Of a stretch of DNA of 64,000 nt, positions 25,710-34,744 are shown in pieces; the first letter of the stretch is position 1, and each line of letters starts with the position of its first letter. The DNA is taken from contig CALCDJ010000034.1 of assembly GCA_937900135.1 (NCBI GenBank), positions 21,964-85,963 on the forward strand. Reading direction: 5' to 3'. This stretch comes from an uncultured Blautia sp. Its GTDB lineage: Bacteria; Bacillota; Clostridia; Lachnospirales; Lachnospiraceae. The position numbers and the translations under genes were made by a program. Below the pieces are notes generated by a model. It was not told where the DNA came from, made no database searches, and saw only the letters and a list, made by a program, of their open reading frames with translations.

Positions 25710-28535
25710 ATGATAATCATAGGAGAAAAACTGAACGGTTCCATTCCGTCAGTTGCAAAAGCCATTGCGGATAAGGATGCGGAACTTATCCGGGAAAGAG
25801 CCAGAAAACAGGCAGAGGCAGGCGCAACATTTCTGGATGTATGCGCTTCTGTAGAGGAAGAAGTAGAGGTAGAAACATTAAAATGGATGATCGATCTGGT
25901 ACAGGAAGTCACAGACACACCAATTTGTGTGGACAGCCCCAGCGCCAGATCCTGTGTGGCGGCAATTCCATTTTGTAAGAAGCCGGGACTGATCAATTCT
26001 GTATCCTTAGAGGGAGATAAGATTGATACCATTTTCCCGGTGATCGCAGATACTGACTGGGAGTGCGTGGCGCTTCTCTGTGACAATGATGGAATTCCGG
26101 ATTCTGTGGAAAAAAGAATGGAAGTATTCCATGGAATTATGGAAAAAGCAAAAGAATACCAGATTGAGCCGTCCAGATTACATATTGACCCATTGGTGGT
26201 AACCCTTTCCACCGATGAGACAGCTTTGACCGTATTTGCAGACTGCTGTCGTCAGATTAAGGCAGAATATCCGGAAATCCATATTACCAGCGGACTTTCC
26301 AATATTTCTTTCGGTCTTCCGGCAAGAAAGAACATTAACCAGGCGTTTATGGTTCTTGCCATGAATGCAGGGATGGACAGCGCCATTGTAGACCCCACCA
26401 ACAAAAATATGATTGGTATGATCTATGCCACCAATGCACTTCTGGAAAGAGACGAATATTGTCTGAACTATATTGCCAAATTCCAGGACAAGCCCCAGGA
26501 AGAGGCAGGGGAATCAGCGCCGGCGACTCCTATGGATGAAAAAATGCAGGCAGTTTTTAAAGCAACCCAGGACGGAAAAAACAAAGAAATTGGAAAGTAC
26601 GTACAGGAAGCCATTGATGCAGGCTGCGATCCCACTTCCATTCTGAATGAAGGTATGATCGGCGCCATGGCAGTAGTAGGTGAAAATTTCAAAAAAGAAA
26701 TTATTTTTGTGCCACAGATGCTGGCGGCAGCCCGCGCTATGAAAGCAGGCGTAGAAGTGCTGAAACCATATCTGGCAACAGGAGAAGCTGGAAGTGCAGG
26801 TAAGATTATCCTTGGTACTGTTGCCGGCGACCTTCATGATATTGGAAAGAATCTGGTAGGCATGATGTTTGAAAGCGCTGGATTTGAAGTGCTGGATCTT
26901 GGCGTGGATGTGCCCATCCAGACCTTTATCGATGCAGTGAATGCAAATAAGGATGCAACCATTGTTGCTCTTTCCGCGCTTCTGACCACCACCATGCCCT
27001 CTCTTCGTGATACTGTGGCAGCTCTTTTGAAGCAGCCTTTTAGAAACCGGATTAAGATTATGGTAGGAGGCGCCCCTATTACACAGGAATTTGCCGATGA
27101 GATCGGAGCAGACGCTTACACAGAGGATGCAGCATCTGCTGCAGAACAGGCGAAAAAATATGCAGATTCCGGCTTCTGTGCAAAAGCGGCAGCAGGGGAA
27201 TTTGATGAGAGCGCGCCGGTAGAAGAGGAGGAAGAGGCCAAAACAGAAGAAACAAAAAAAGAAGAGACAAAGGGAACAGAAACCAGTACCTTTGATAAGA
27301 AAAAGGTGGATATCAGTTCCATTCGTCTTCCGGGGCCGGGAGAAGGCTATAAGCTGAATATGGAAGCAACCAAAGAAAAATTCCGTAATTACTGGGCTCA
27401 CAAAAATACAGGACGTCCACTGATGTGTGTCATTGCCAGAAGACCGGAGATTGAGCAGTATTCCGATGGAACTCCTGTTGACGGAGGATACTTAGGCCAG
27501 ATCTGTCAGGGAAAATATTATAATATGCCAGAAGAACTGATGTGGAAGGATATGGAAGACAAATACCAGGATCCACAGAGAATTGTAGACAGATACCGCT
27601 TCTTCTGCGAGACTCATGCATTCCTTGGAGAAAGCTTCCCGAACCTGAATGTGGATTTTGGACCTGGTTCCCTGGCAGCTTATCTTGGTTCCGAAATTGG
27701 ATTCAAGGAAGATACCGTATGGTTCAATAAATGTCTGGATAGCTGGGATGGGGTTCCAAGACTGACCTTTGATCCGGATAACAAGTGGTTTAAAAAGCAT
27801 TTACAGCTGGTAAAAGATTGTCAGGAACTGGCTGGAGAGGACTTCTATGTGGATATGCCTGACCTGATGGAAAACATTGACGTACTGGCATCTCTGCGAG
27901 GAGCCCAGGATATTCTCTTTGATCTTCTGGATGAGCCGGAAAAAATCGGAGAACGTATCCAGGAAGTGACAGACCTTTATTTTAATTATTACGATCGTTT
28001 CTATGATGTGATCAAGGATGAAGAAGGAGGAAATGCTTACACCGTATTCCAGATCTGGGGACCGGGAAGAACTGTTAAGTTGCAGTGCGACTTCTCAGCA
28101 ATGATGTCTCCAGAGGATTTCCGAAAATATATTCAGCCGTCCTTAAAGGTACAGTCTGAAAAAGCAGATCATGTTCTTTACCATCTGGACGGACCGGCAG
28201 CAATCAAGCATATGGATGCGCTGATGGAAATTGACGGAATCGACGCATTGCAGTGGACCAGCGGAGATGCAGGACCGGACGGAACTCTTCCCGACTGGGA
28301 TGTGATTTATGACAAGGCTATTGCAGCAGGAAAATCCATCTGGGTAAAGGTATATTCCGGCGAGTTTGAAGACTGGATCAAAAACGTGGATCGTATTGTA
28401 AAGAAATACGGTTCTCACAGTCTCTTCCTTCTGTTCCCGGAAATGTCCATGGAACAGGCCGTTTATCTTCTGGATTATGCAGAGAAAAACTGGAGCGACG
28501 TAAAGGGAACCTTCTGCGAAGCCCTGGGCAGATAA
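25710..28535 (+). CDS. fused pterin methyltransferase / corrinoid protein / UroD-type methyltransferase
   Basis: Three modules that are usually separate subunits lie in one 941-residue chain. Residues 1-260 form an AcsE/MtrH-like pterin-binding barrel (IIIGEKLNGSIPS, ITSGLSNISFGLPARKNIN). Residues about 275-490 are a methionine-synthase-like helical cap plus B12-binding domain, with the signature DLHDIG (Asp374, axial-ligand His376, Gly379) and VGGAPIT. A charged linker at about 503-535 follows. Residues about 545-941 are a uroporphyrinogen-decarboxylase-type methyltransferase barrel (QIWGPGRTVKLQCDFSAMM, YHLDGP, ALQWTSGDAG). The likely job is moving a methyl group from an unknown donor through cobalamin to tetrahydrofolate, or the reverse. 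The activase at 20654 is the expected partner. Confidence 0.88.
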   Translation: MIIIGEKLNGSIPSVAKAIADKDAELIRERARKQAEAGATFLDVCASVEEEVEVETLKWMIDLVQEVTDTPICVDSPSARSCVAAIPFCKKPGLINSVSLEGDKIDTIFPVIADTDWECVALLCDNDGIPDSVEKRMEVFHGIMEKAKEYQIEPSRLHIDPLVVTLSTDETALTVFADCCRQIKAEYPEIHITSGLSNISFGLPARKNINQAFMVLAMNAGMDSAIVDPTNKNMIGMIYATNALLERDEYCLNYIAKFQDKPQEEAGESAPATPMDEKMQAVFKATQDGKNKEIGKYVQEAIDAGCDPTSILNEGMIGAMAVVGENFKKEIIFVPQMLAAARAMKAGVEVLKPYLATGEAGSAGKIILGTVAGDLHDIGKNLVGMMFESAGFEVLDLGVDVPIQTFIDAVNANKDATIVALSALLTTTMPSLRDTVAALLKQPFRNRIKIMVGGAPITQEFADEIGADAYTEDAASAAEQAKKYADSGFCAKAAAGEFDESAPVEEEEEAKTEETKKEETKGTETSTFDKKKVDISSIRLPGPGEGYKLNMEATKEKFRNYWAHKNTGRPLMCVIARRPEIEQYSDGTPVDGGYLGQICQGKYYNMPEELMWKDMEDKYQDPQRIVDRYRFFCETHAFLGESFPNLNVDFGPGSLAAYLGSEIGFKEDTVWFNKCLDSWDGVPRLTFDPDNKWFKKHLQLVKDCQELAGEDFYVDMPDLMENIDVLASLRGAQDILFDLLDEPEKIGERIQEVTDLYFNYYDRFYDVIKDEEGGNAYTVFQIWGPGRTVKLQCDFSAMMSPEDFRKYIQPSLKVQSEKADHVLYHLDGPAAIKHMDALMEIDGIDALQWTSGDAGPDGTLPDWDVIYDKAIAAGKSIWVKVYSGEFEDWIKNVDRIVKKYGSHSLFLLFPEMSMEQAVYLLDYAEKNWSDVKGTFCEALGR

Positions 28536-28564
28536 AAAAACGAAGAATCCTTTTTGCATTGAGA

Positions 28565-28607
28565 AAAGAGCTACATGCGGGAGCCATAGACCTGTATGTA
28601 GCTCTTT
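28565..28607 (+). terminator. stem-loop after the methyltransferase fusion
   Basis: AAAGAGCTACAT and ATGTAGCTCTTT are perfect 12-bp arms with a 19-base loop. The following T tract is weak, so termination may be partial. Confidence 0.55.
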
Positions 28608-28674
28608 CCATTTACTGGTCAAAATAAAATAGAAAAGGAAGAAATGTGCCGCTGGGAGTTTGTGGGAGAGAAGA

Positions 28675-28703
28675 TTGAAATATGGAAACAGAATTGATAC
28701 AAT
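28675..28703 (+). promoter_or_regulatory. promoter for the AraC gene
   Basis: TTGAAA at 28675-28680, 17 bp, TACAAT at 28698-28703, 29 bp before the start codon. Confidence 0.7.
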
Positions 28704-28732
28704 GGCAGGAGAAACAGAAAGGATCTTAGTAT

Positions 28733-29593
28733 ATGAAGCTTGTAAAAGACAACATTATTCTGGATAAAAATTTCCCTTTTCAGATTTCCCAGGTGACATT
28801 GAATCATGAGAACAGCCATCCGGATACCTTTCACTGGCACAGTTATTTTGAGATTACCTGTGTGATTCGGGGGAGGGAAAATTATTTTGTAAATGGTCAG
28901 GAGTATACCATGGAAGAGGGGGATATTATTATTTTTAATAATGTGGAACCCCATGGGTGGAAACTTCTGGAAGAGGAAATGCGGCTTCTGGTTATGATCT
29001 TTTCGCCGGAATTTGTGGCGGAAAAGCTAAGTATGTTTGACCTGGAATATTTAAAGCCGTTTGTGGAGCGGGGAAGTAATTTCAAAAACCGCATTGGCCG
29101 GGAAGAATCTTTAAGTCATGAGATCCGTAAGGCAATCCGGGAAATTTATGGGGAATGGAATATCCGGGCAATTGGTTATCCTTTGATGATCAAGGCCAAT
29201 GTTCTTCGGATTCTGACCATTTTGATCCGTACCTGCCAGGATGAGAGCAAATCTGATGAAATGCTCAAAGAAAAGAAAAATGCCATGAACCGGCTGGAGG
29301 AAGCCTTCGCTTACATGGATGCCCACTTCTGTGAAAAAATGACTCTGGATGAGGTAGCAGCCTCTGTTTATATGAGTTCCAATTATTTTTCATCTTATTT
29401 CAGAAAGGTGACCAACATCAGCTTCAGCGAATATGTGACCCGGCTTCGGATCAATCATGCCAGAGAGCTTCTTCGGGATACGGATAAAAGTGTTACGGAG
29501 ATTGCTCTGGAATGTGGATTTCATAACATTTCCAACTTTTATCGTCTCTACAAAAAGCAGGTGGGAAAGCCTCCCCGGGATGAAAAAAAATAG
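28733..29593 (+). CDS. AraC-family regulator with cupin sensor domain
   Basis: The 286-residue protein has an N-terminal cupin (HPDTFHWHSYFEITCVIRG, NGQEYTMEEGDIIIFNN) that probably binds a sugar. A C-terminal double HTH follows, with MTLDEVAASVYMSSNYFSSYF and VTEIALECGFHNISNFYRLYKK, the AraC/XylS signature. It lies 98 bp ahead of the GH31 glycosidase on the same strand, so it probably controls that gene. Its ribosome site is AAAGGA. Confidence 0.9.
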   Translation: MKLVKDNIILDKNFPFQISQVTLNHENSHPDTFHWHSYFEITCVIRGRENYFVNGQEYTMEEGDIIIFNNVEPHGWKLLEEEMRLLVMIFSPEFVAEKLSMFDLEYLKPFVERGSNFKNRIGREESLSHEIRKAIREIYGEWNIRAIGYPLMIKANVLRILTILIRTCQDESKSDEMLKEKKNAMNRLEEAFAYMDAHFCEKMTLDEVAASVYMSSNYFSSYFRKVTNISFSEYVTRLRINHARELLRDTDKSVTEIALECGFHNISNFYRLYKKQVGKPPRDEKK

Positions 29594-29691
29594 TGAAAAT
29601 AGTATAAAAAGTGTCGAAGAAATGACATAGACAAGAGAAGCCTTCGGATGCTAGGATGAAGAAAATCGGCGAAAGCGAAGGAGCATATACC

Positions 29692-32061
29692 ATGAAAATA
29701 ACAGATACTTATGTGGAAGTACAAATAAAGAATCTCACCACTCGATTGATCCCTGTCACGGACACCATCATCCGTTGTATTTCTTCCAAGGATGCCATTC
29801 AGGCAGAGAGAGATTCCCTGATGATCGAGAAGAAATCCTACCCGGCTGTTTCTTTTGAAGCGGAGGAGAAGGAAGGCACAGTGACCATAAAGACGAAAAA
29901 GGTACAGGCACAGATCAGTAAAGAAACAGGAGAAATCACCTGGATGCATCCCGATGGAAGTCTGTGGCTTCTGGAAAAAGGACGTGAGCTTACCAGAGAG
30001 GACGTGATCCACTATACAACAGGAGGAGAAGCGCCGGAGATCAAGCGGGTAAAGACCGTGGACGGAGAACGAAATTTCATCCAGAACCTGAAACCGGAAG
30101 TGGTAAGAAGCGCTTACCGGGGCAGGATCTTTTTCCAGTGGAAAGAGGAAGAAGCGATTCATGGACTGGGCCAGGCAGAAGAAGGAATTTATGATTACAG
30201 AGGTCATAATCAGTACCTTTATCAGCATAATATGCGGATTCCCATGCCAGTATTGGTTTCCACAGAGGGATATGGAATTTTGGTGGATTGCTGTTCCCTG
30301 ATGACATTCAATGATGAGGGAAGAGATTCCTATCTGTTTTTGGATACGGTAGACCAGATTGATTCCTATTTCCTGGGAGGCGGAACCATGGACGGCATTG
30401 TTTCTTTCCTGCGTTACCTCACCGGTAAGGCACAGATGCTTCCCAAATGGGCGTATGGCTACGTGCAGTCCAAGGAGCAGTATTATACAGCCCGGGAACT
30501 GGTGGACATTGTGAAGCATTACCGGGAACTTAAGGTTCCACTGGATTGCGTGGTTCAGGACTGGAATACCTGGGAGCCTGGAAACTGGGGAGAAAAACTG
30601 GTGGATAAAAGCCGCTATGGAGATCTGAAGGAATGCATGGAGGAAATCCATAAGATGCATGCCCATTCCATGGTTTCCGTATGGCCCAATATGAATGCCG
30701 GAGGCAAAAATCATCAGGAATTTTTTGAGGCAGGATATTTGCTGAATGATTATTCTACATATAATGCCTTTGAAGAAAAAGCCAGAGAAATGTACTGGAA
30801 ACAGGCAAAGGAAGAATTGTTCGATGGAGGTTTCGATTCCTGGTGGTGTGATTCCACAGAGCCGTTTTCCGGACCGGACTGGGGCGGAGAAACGAAGAAG
30901 GAACCATGGGAACGCTATCAGCTTGTGGGCAGTGAACACAAGAAATATCTGGACCCGGCCAATGCCAATGCCTTTGCCCTGATGCATGCAAAGGGAATTT
31001 ATGAAAACCAGAGAAAGGACTGTGAAGACAAACGTGTGCTGAACCTGACCCGTTCCGGCTATGCCTCTGGACAGAAATATGCAGCTATGCTCTGGTTCGG
31101 GGATACCTGCGCTTCCTGGGAAACTCTTCAGAATCAGATTGTGGAAGGATTGAATATGGGGCTTAGTGGCTATCCCTACTGGACGTTGGATATCGGCGCC
31201 TTTTTTACCATTAAGGATGCATGGCAGAAGAGAGGCTGCGGCTGTCATACCAATCCCAATCCTCTGTGGTTCTGGCAGGGAAGATACAACGACGGTGTAA
31301 AGGACAAAGGATATTGTGAGCTGTACACCAGATGGATGCAGATGGGAACCTTCCTGCCCATGTTCCGCTCCCACGGAACAGATACCCCAAGAGAGATCGG
31401 GAACTTCGGAGAAAAAGGCAGTATGTTTTATGATGCCATTGAGAAGACCATCAAACTGCGCTATCATTTTATGCCCTATCTTTATTCTCTGGCAGGCGGG
31501 GTTCATTTTGAAGACGGCACAATCATGCGCAGCCTGTTGTTTGACTTTGCAGAGGATAAAGAAGCAAGAAAGATTCAGAATGAATTTATGTTTGGCCCGT
31601 CCATTCTGGTCTGCGCAGTAACAGAACCCATGTATTATGAGGCAGATAATCAGATCCTTGAAAAAGAAAAAATCTGGAAGTGTTACCTTCCGGCAGGCTG
31701 TCAGTGGTACGATTACTGGACCAATACAAAATATGAGGGCGGTCAGTATGTGACCGTAGACGCGCCCATTGACCGGATTCCGCTGTTTGTAAAGGCAGGG
31801 GCCATTCTTCCTGTGACAGAGGGACTGCAGTATGCAGATCAGAAACCGGAACAGCCCATGAAGGTTCTGGTATATCCCGGGGCAGATGGAAGATTTGTCT
31901 TATATGAGGATGAAGGAAACAATTATCATTTTGAACAGGGGGCTTATGCAACCACAGAGTTTCTGTGGAGGGATCAGACACAGGAACTGATCGTAAAAGA
32001 CCGTCAGGGAAGTTATCCTGGCATGGAAGAACTTACATTTGAGGTGGAAATCATCAGATAA
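29692..32061 (+). CDS. GH31 family alpha-glycosidase (alpha-xylosidase/alpha-glucosidase-like)
   Basis: This 789-residue cytoplasmic glycoside hydrolase has an N-terminal galactose-mutarotase-like sandwich (about 1-240), the GH31 barrel and C-terminal beta domains. The nucleophile is Asp387 in WWCDSTEPF, and the acid/base is probably Asp471 in MLWFGDTCASW. LPKWAYGYVQSKEQY is the usual barrel entry. No signal peptide is present, so it should act on imported oligosaccharides. Substrate specificity cannot be read with confidence. ATG at 29692 sits 8 bases behind AAGGAG; the ORF extension to 29656 lacks a ribosome site. No sugar transporter is adjacent. Confidence 0.92.
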   Translation: MKITDTYVEVQIKNLTTRLIPVTDTIIRCISSKDAIQAERDSLMIEKKSYPAVSFEAEEKEGTVTIKTKKVQAQISKETGEITWMHPDGSLWLLEKGRELTREDVIHYTTGGEAPEIKRVKTVDGERNFIQNLKPEVVRSAYRGRIFFQWKEEEAIHGLGQAEEGIYDYRGHNQYLYQHNMRIPMPVLVSTEGYGILVDCCSLMTFNDEGRDSYLFLDTVDQIDSYFLGGGTMDGIVSFLRYLTGKAQMLPKWAYGYVQSKEQYYTARELVDIVKHYRELKVPLDCVVQDWNTWEPGNWGEKLVDKSRYGDLKECMEEIHKMHAHSMVSVWPNMNAGGKNHQEFFEAGYLLNDYSTYNAFEEKAREMYWKQAKEELFDGGFDSWWCDSTEPFSGPDWGGETKKEPWERYQLVGSEHKKYLDPANANAFALMHAKGIYENQRKDCEDKRVLNLTRSGYASGQKYAAMLWFGDTCASWETLQNQIVEGLNMGLSGYPYWTLDIGAFFTIKDAWQKRGCGCHTNPNPLWFWQGRYNDGVKDKGYCELYTRWMQMGTFLPMFRSHGTDTPREIGNFGEKGSMFYDAIEKTIKLRYHFMPYLYSLAGGVHFEDGTIMRSLLFDFAEDKEARKIQNEFMFGPSILVCAVTEPMYYEADNQILEKEKIWKCYLPAGCQWYDYWTNTKYEGGQYVTVDAPIDRIPLFVKAGAILPVTEGLQYADQKPEQPMKVLVYPGADGRFVLYEDEGNNYHFEQGAYATTEFLWRDQTQELIVKDRQGSYPGMEELTFEVEIIR

Positions 32062-32069
32062 GAATAAAG

Positions 32070-32126
32070 ATGTGGCAGAATTCCAAAGGAAAGAAATTCC
32101 AATGGAAGTTCTGCCACATTTTTTTG
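32070..32126 (+). terminator. intrinsic terminator after the GH31 gene
   Basis: ATGTGGCAGAA and TTCTGCCACAT are perfect 11-bp arms, followed by eight T residues. Confidence 0.85.
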
Positions 32127-32142
32127 GTGAAAAACAAAAGAC

Positions 32143-32898
32143 CTAGCCTTGATTTTCTTCTCTGTATTCAATGGGACTTGTGCCGGTCTGTTTTTTGAAG
32201 ATCCGGCTGAAATATCCCTGATCGTGGTATCCCACCATCTCTCCGATCTGGCGGATGGACAGTTCCGGTTCATGAAGGAGCATACGCTGGGCCTGTGTGA
32301 GACGAAGGGTAGTGAGATATTTGGTAGGCGTACAGTCATACATCTGAGAAAAAATCTTGGTAAGATAACTGGAACTGTAATTTAAGTTGTTGGCGATCAG
32401 GTTCAGATTGATATCCTGAGCGTAATTTTCTACCAGAAACGCTTTTAGAAGATGGGCGATCTGCGTGGAAGTCATGCGGGTAGTGCCAAGATTAAAGACT
32501 TCCTCATAGCTTGCTTTGGTGATCTGAAATTCCTTTTTGATTTTCAAAAGAACGCGTTCCAGTTCCTCCGGGTCCACAGGTTTTAAGAGATAGTCTGATA
32601 CCTGGAGGGCAATGGCGCTTCGGGCATATTCAAAATCAGAATAGCCGCTGGTAATGATAAATTTGGTCAGAGGGAATTGTTCCCGCACCTTGGTCAGCAG
32701 GGCGATGCCGTCCATTACCGGCATACGGATATCTGTGATTACCACATCCGGGGTATATTGATCCACCAGATCGTATGCCTGAGAGCCGGTCTGCGCCTTT
32801 CCCACTACCTGGAAATCCTCATCTGTTTTTTCAATTTTGGAAATGAGATTGTTTAACAGCAATTCTTCATCTTCAGCAACAACAATGGTATATTTCAT
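32143..32898 (-). CDS. YesN-type response regulator (receiver plus AraC HTH)
   Basis: The 251-residue protein has a receiver domain with acidic pocket AEDEE, phospho-acceptor Asp56 in VVITDIRMPVMDG and Lys in LLKPVDPEEL. An AraC-type double HTH follows at about 150-248 (LIANNLNYSSSYLTKIFSQ, IGEMVGYHDQGYFSRIFKK). It is cotranscribed with the upstream YesM-like kinase (9-bp gap) and converges with GH31. Such pairs usually switch on carbohydrate uptake and hydrolysis genes. Because the kinase is broken, its phosphorylation state may be fixed. Confidence 0.92.
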   Translation of the reverse strand: MKYTIVVAEDEELLLNNLISKIEKTDEDFQVVGKAQTGSQAYDLVDQYTPDVVITDIRMPVMDGIALLTKVREQFPLTKFIITSGYSDFEYARSAIALQVSDYLLKPVDPEELERVLLKIKKEFQITKASYEEVFNLGTTRMTSTQIAHLLKAFLVENYAQDINLNLIANNLNYSSSYLTKIFSQMYDCTPTKYLTTLRLTQAQRMLLHEPELSIRQIGEMVGYHDQGYFSRIFKKQTGTSPIEYREENQG

Positions 32899-32907
32899 AA
32901 GAAATCC

Positions 32908-34573
32908 TCACTCTGTTTCTTTTTTCTGGAAGCGGCCGATGGATACGATTCCATGCCCTTCTTCTGTATTTCCGCAGGAAAAAATAATATCGTTTTTGCA
33001 AAACAGTTTCCAGCGGAGATAGACGTTCAGGGTGCCCAGCCCGTTGATTTTCAGATCTGGCATTTCCGGATTCTGGTCTGCTTCCCGGATGCGTGTCTGG
33101 ATGGTTTCCAGAGCTTCCCGGGTAAAACCATGCCCGTTGTCCAGCACATCAATCTGCCAGTGATCTTCAAAAAGATGTCCCCTTACCTGAATGAACCAGG
33201 GCGGTTCACAGTCAGAACCGTATTTAATGGCGTTTTCCACCAGAGGCTGGATGAGCAGCTTAGGCACTTTCTGGGAAAGAAGCTCTTCTGGAACGGTAAT
33301 CTCATAATTCAGGCTGCTCTGGTAACGGACTTTCATACAATACAGATATTTGCGTACATAATCCAGTTCTTCCTGGAGTGTTACGGTGGTACTGGAACTG
33401 TCTGTAATGTAACGCATAATATTGGAAAGATTGCGGCACATTTTGATGACCACGTCCGTATCCCCATTTTCTGCAAGAACAATGATACTGGACAGGGAAT
33501 TATAATAAAAATGCGGGTTGATCTGAGTCTGAAGCGCCATAGTACGGGATTTTACTTCCCGTTCCTGACTTTTTACTAGTGCTTCCATGGATACCTTCAG
33601 GCTGTCGCTCATATGCTGAAATGCCTGATAAAGTTCATCCAGTTCATCCACCGATACGGGATAGGCGGTAGCCTGTTCTTGGCCAAGGGTGTCCAGTTCC
33701 AGACGCTGAATGATATGCTTTAAGTGTTTTACCGGACGGATAACCGTGCGGGAAAGCTTTCTGGCGATCAGCGCAGAAAGGAAAAGGAAGATCAGCACTG
33801 CAATAAGAAGAATGCGAAGGAGCTGATAGACCGGTTTCAGGATCGCAGACTGAGGCTGGACCGTGAGATACGTATATCCGCTGTATTTGGAAGTTTTGAT
33901 CGCTGCATATTCCAGAGAGTCATCCAGAGGACTGTGGAAGGATGATCCGGAGTCCAGTTGGGAAACGGCGTCAAAGTATTGGCTGATCTGTTTTTTTTTC
34001 GTCAGTCCGGTCGTAGGGATAAATAAGATTTCCACGGTGATCAAAAATGTAACTATGAGAAGAACTGTTTTTATTCTTTTTTTCAAAAGAGATCAGACTC
34101 TTAAAGACAGATTTGCACTGTTTGGCTGTTTCCACCACCCCTACCGGACGTCCGTACTGATTGTTAAAGGACCGGTACAGGGAAATAAACCATTGTCCAT
34201 AGCTGGCAGATTTTGTATAGATGCTGGTTTCGTAGGGCAGGGTAAGGATTTTACTGCCTTTAAGCCTGCGAGCTGCTTCAATGAGATCCTGCTGGTCAGG
34301 ACTGGATTTTTTTATAAGAGTGGACATACCTGCCTGAAGTACGTTTCCGGAAAAATCATAGAGATTCATCTGGTCAGCTTTCAGCTCCGTACCGCTTAAG
34401 GTTACAAAAAGATCCGCCATTTCCTCCAGCATATCACTGGAGATATTCAGTTCAAAGGACTGATCCAGTACCTGCTTGGAAATGCTGCTGTAGTTTAAGT
34501 TAATGGAAACGGTATCCAGAGATTTTAGGGAGGCTTCTACCTGATTATAGAAGCTGTTGTTGGAGGCCTCCAT
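32908..34573 (-). pseudogene. YesM-type sensor histidine kinase, frameshifted
   Basis: Two frames carry one kinase. The first (34573 down to about 33995) holds an extracellular sensor region (ASNNSFYNQVEASLKSLDTVS). The second (down to 32908) holds the second membrane helix (LLRILLIAVLIFLFLSALI), HAMP, the His box LQTQINPHFYYNSLSSI and the ATPase part (DNGHGF, LNGLGTLNVYLRWKLF). They meet at nine consecutive A on the coding strand (33991-33999). Eight A would restore DEKKQISQYFDAV. The first helix (SYFFYIFVSRQLLDSQIQT) has no start codon in frame, so the 5' end also looks damaged. A sequencing error at the homopolymer is possible. Confidence 0.82.
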
Positions 34574-34690
34574 GGTCTGAATCTGACTGTCCAGAAGCTG
34601 TCTGGATACAAAAATATAGAAGAAATATGATCGGACAGAAATACATTGTAGGAGGAATGACCTCCGGTGCGGTAAAAGAATAAAAGAAAA

Positions 34691-34723
34691 AAAGGAGTCC
34701 CTGTGTGCAGCAGGGGCTCCTTT
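34691..34723 (-). terminator. intrinsic terminator of the alcohol dehydrogenase gene
   Basis: Arms AAAGGAGTCCCTG and CAGGGGCTCCTTT have one mismatch. The plus-strand A-run at 34682-34693 supplies U residues on the minus strand. Confidence 0.8.
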
Positions 34724-34744
34724 AATCTGCCCGGGGAAAGACGG

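Noticed and set aside
29548..31506. 652-codon open frame on the minus strand
   Set aside because: It is antisense to the GH31 gene, whose active-site motifs are intact. The minus frame reads as low-information Phe/His/Ile/Leu-rich sequence with no motif.
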